Shown: positions 12,522-12,913 of the stretch, one piece after another
Layout: the number at the start of each line of letters is the position of its first letter
How positions within the stretch are numbered: the first letter of the stretch is position 1
Assembly (NCBI GenBank): GCA_035464115.1
Contig: DATHSN010000187.1
Location: 1-12,913, forward strand
From: DATHSN01 sp035464115
GTDB taxonomy: Bacteria > Actinomycetota > Acidimicrobiia > Acidimicrobiales > SKKL01
DNA: 12,913 nucleotides
Reading direction: 5' to 3'
Notes under the pieces: generated by a model
What the model was told of the DNA's origin: nothing
The model's database searches: none
Seen by the model: the letters and a program-made list of their open reading frames with translations, nothing else
Translations under genes and position numbers: made by a program

Positions 12522-12913
12522 TCGCGATCGACGGACCGGCCGGCTCGGGGAAGTCCACCGTGGCCCGCCGCCTGGCCGAGCGCCTCGGGCTCGAGTACCT
12601 CGACACCGGGGCCATGTACCGCGCCGTGACGTTCGCGGCGCTGCGCCGCGGCGTCGATCCGGCCGACGTCGAGCCGGTGGCGCGGATCGCCCAGGAGGTG
12701 CGCCTGCGGGTCGACGCCGATGGGGTGCGGGTCGACGACGTCGACGCCACCATCGAGATCCGGGGCCCCGAGGTCACCCGGGCGGTGAGCATCGTGGCGG
12801 CCAACCCCGACGTGCGCCGCGAGCTGGTGAGCCGCCAGCGCGAGTGGGTCCGGGCGCGCGACGGGGGCGTGCTCGAGGGGCGCGACATCGGCAGCGTGGT
12901 GTTCCCCGACGCC
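12512..12913 (+). CDS. cmk: Cytidylate kinase (partial, N-terminal 134 residues)
   Basis: This kinase phosphorylates CMP and dCMP with ATP. The visible part has the P-loop GPAGSGKST at 8-16 (Lys14), the EYLDTGAMYRAVTF segment with Asp31-Thr-Gly, the linker VRVDDVDATIEIRGPEVTRAVS (72-93), and EGRDIGSVVFPDA (122-134) with Arg124-Asp125, all hallmarks of bacterial Cmk. It runs off the end of the window; a full Cmk is usually about 220-230 residues, so roughly 60% is present. GTG 12512 is preferred over GTG 12506 because of ribosome-site spacing, a difference of only two residues. The order aroA-cmk is common in bacteria, and scpAB-rluB-cmk is the actinobacterial order into which aroH-tyrA-aroA has been placed here. 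No frame damage is visible. Confidence 0.93.
   Translation, partial: MRVIAIDGPAGSGKSTVARRLAERLGLEYLDTGAMYRAVTFAALRRGVDPADVEPVARIAQEVRLRVDADGVRVDDVDATIEIRGPEVTRAVSIVAANPDVRRELVSRQREWVRARDGGVLEGRDIGSVVFPDA

Overview
The window is a very GC-rich, densely packed bacterial chromosome segment. The gene order is the conserved actinobacterial housekeeping neighbourhood: an MraY-like membrane gene, pyrG, an ADP-ribose pyrophosphatase, xerD, scpA, scpB, rluB and cmk. Strong G/C third positions, frequent GTG starts and TANNNT -10 boxes directly upstream of starts also fit a high-GC actinobacterium. An early-branching lineage such as Acidimicrobiia is my best guess, by inference only. No mobile element, CRISPR array, tRNA or rRNA is visible.

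Layout. (1) 1-4129, plus strand: the tail of an unseen gene, then an MraY-like membrane protein (39-908), CTP synthase (959-2611), a Nudix ADP-ribose pyrophosphatase (2619-3179) and the tyrosine recombinase XerD (3185-4129). The last three are 5-7 bases apart and look like one transcript. (2) 4195-5062, plus strand: a small TraR/DksA-type zinc-finger protein, then an HD-domain protein. (3) 5108-7508, minus strand: trpS is first, then a group-2 (RpoD-like, no region 1.1) sigma factor with its own promoter and leader hairpin, then an unrecognised 92-residue protein. (4) 7567-12913, plus strand: scpA-scpB-rluB, then aroH-tyrA-aroA, then the first 134 codons of cmk. Start/stop overlaps (ATGA, GTGA, TGATG) suggest translational coupling inside these groups.

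How the genes work together. Region 4 joins chromosome segregation (the ScpAB part of the SMC complex), rRNA pseudouridylation, the late shikimate and tyrosine branch (chorismate mutase, prephenate dehydrogenase, EPSP synthase) and CMP kinase. PyrG makes CTP and Cmk phosphorylates CMP/dCMP, so both ends of the window touch cytidine nucleotide metabolism. XerD and ScpAB both serve chromosome partition. Two proteins of families that can act on RNA polymerase (TraR/DksA-like, sigma) lie within about 2 kb.

I found no entirely new system. The most interesting non-coding signals are these: TANNNT boxes 6-8 bases before starts that lack Shine-Dalgarno sequences (leaderless signatures); the only two TAG stop codons in the window each forming the first half of such a -10 box; a perfect 22-bp palindrome over the xerD start codon; and an 8-bp inverted repeat in the sigma leader. 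No intergenic stretch exceeds about 81 bp, and no convincing stem-plus-T-tract terminator was found.
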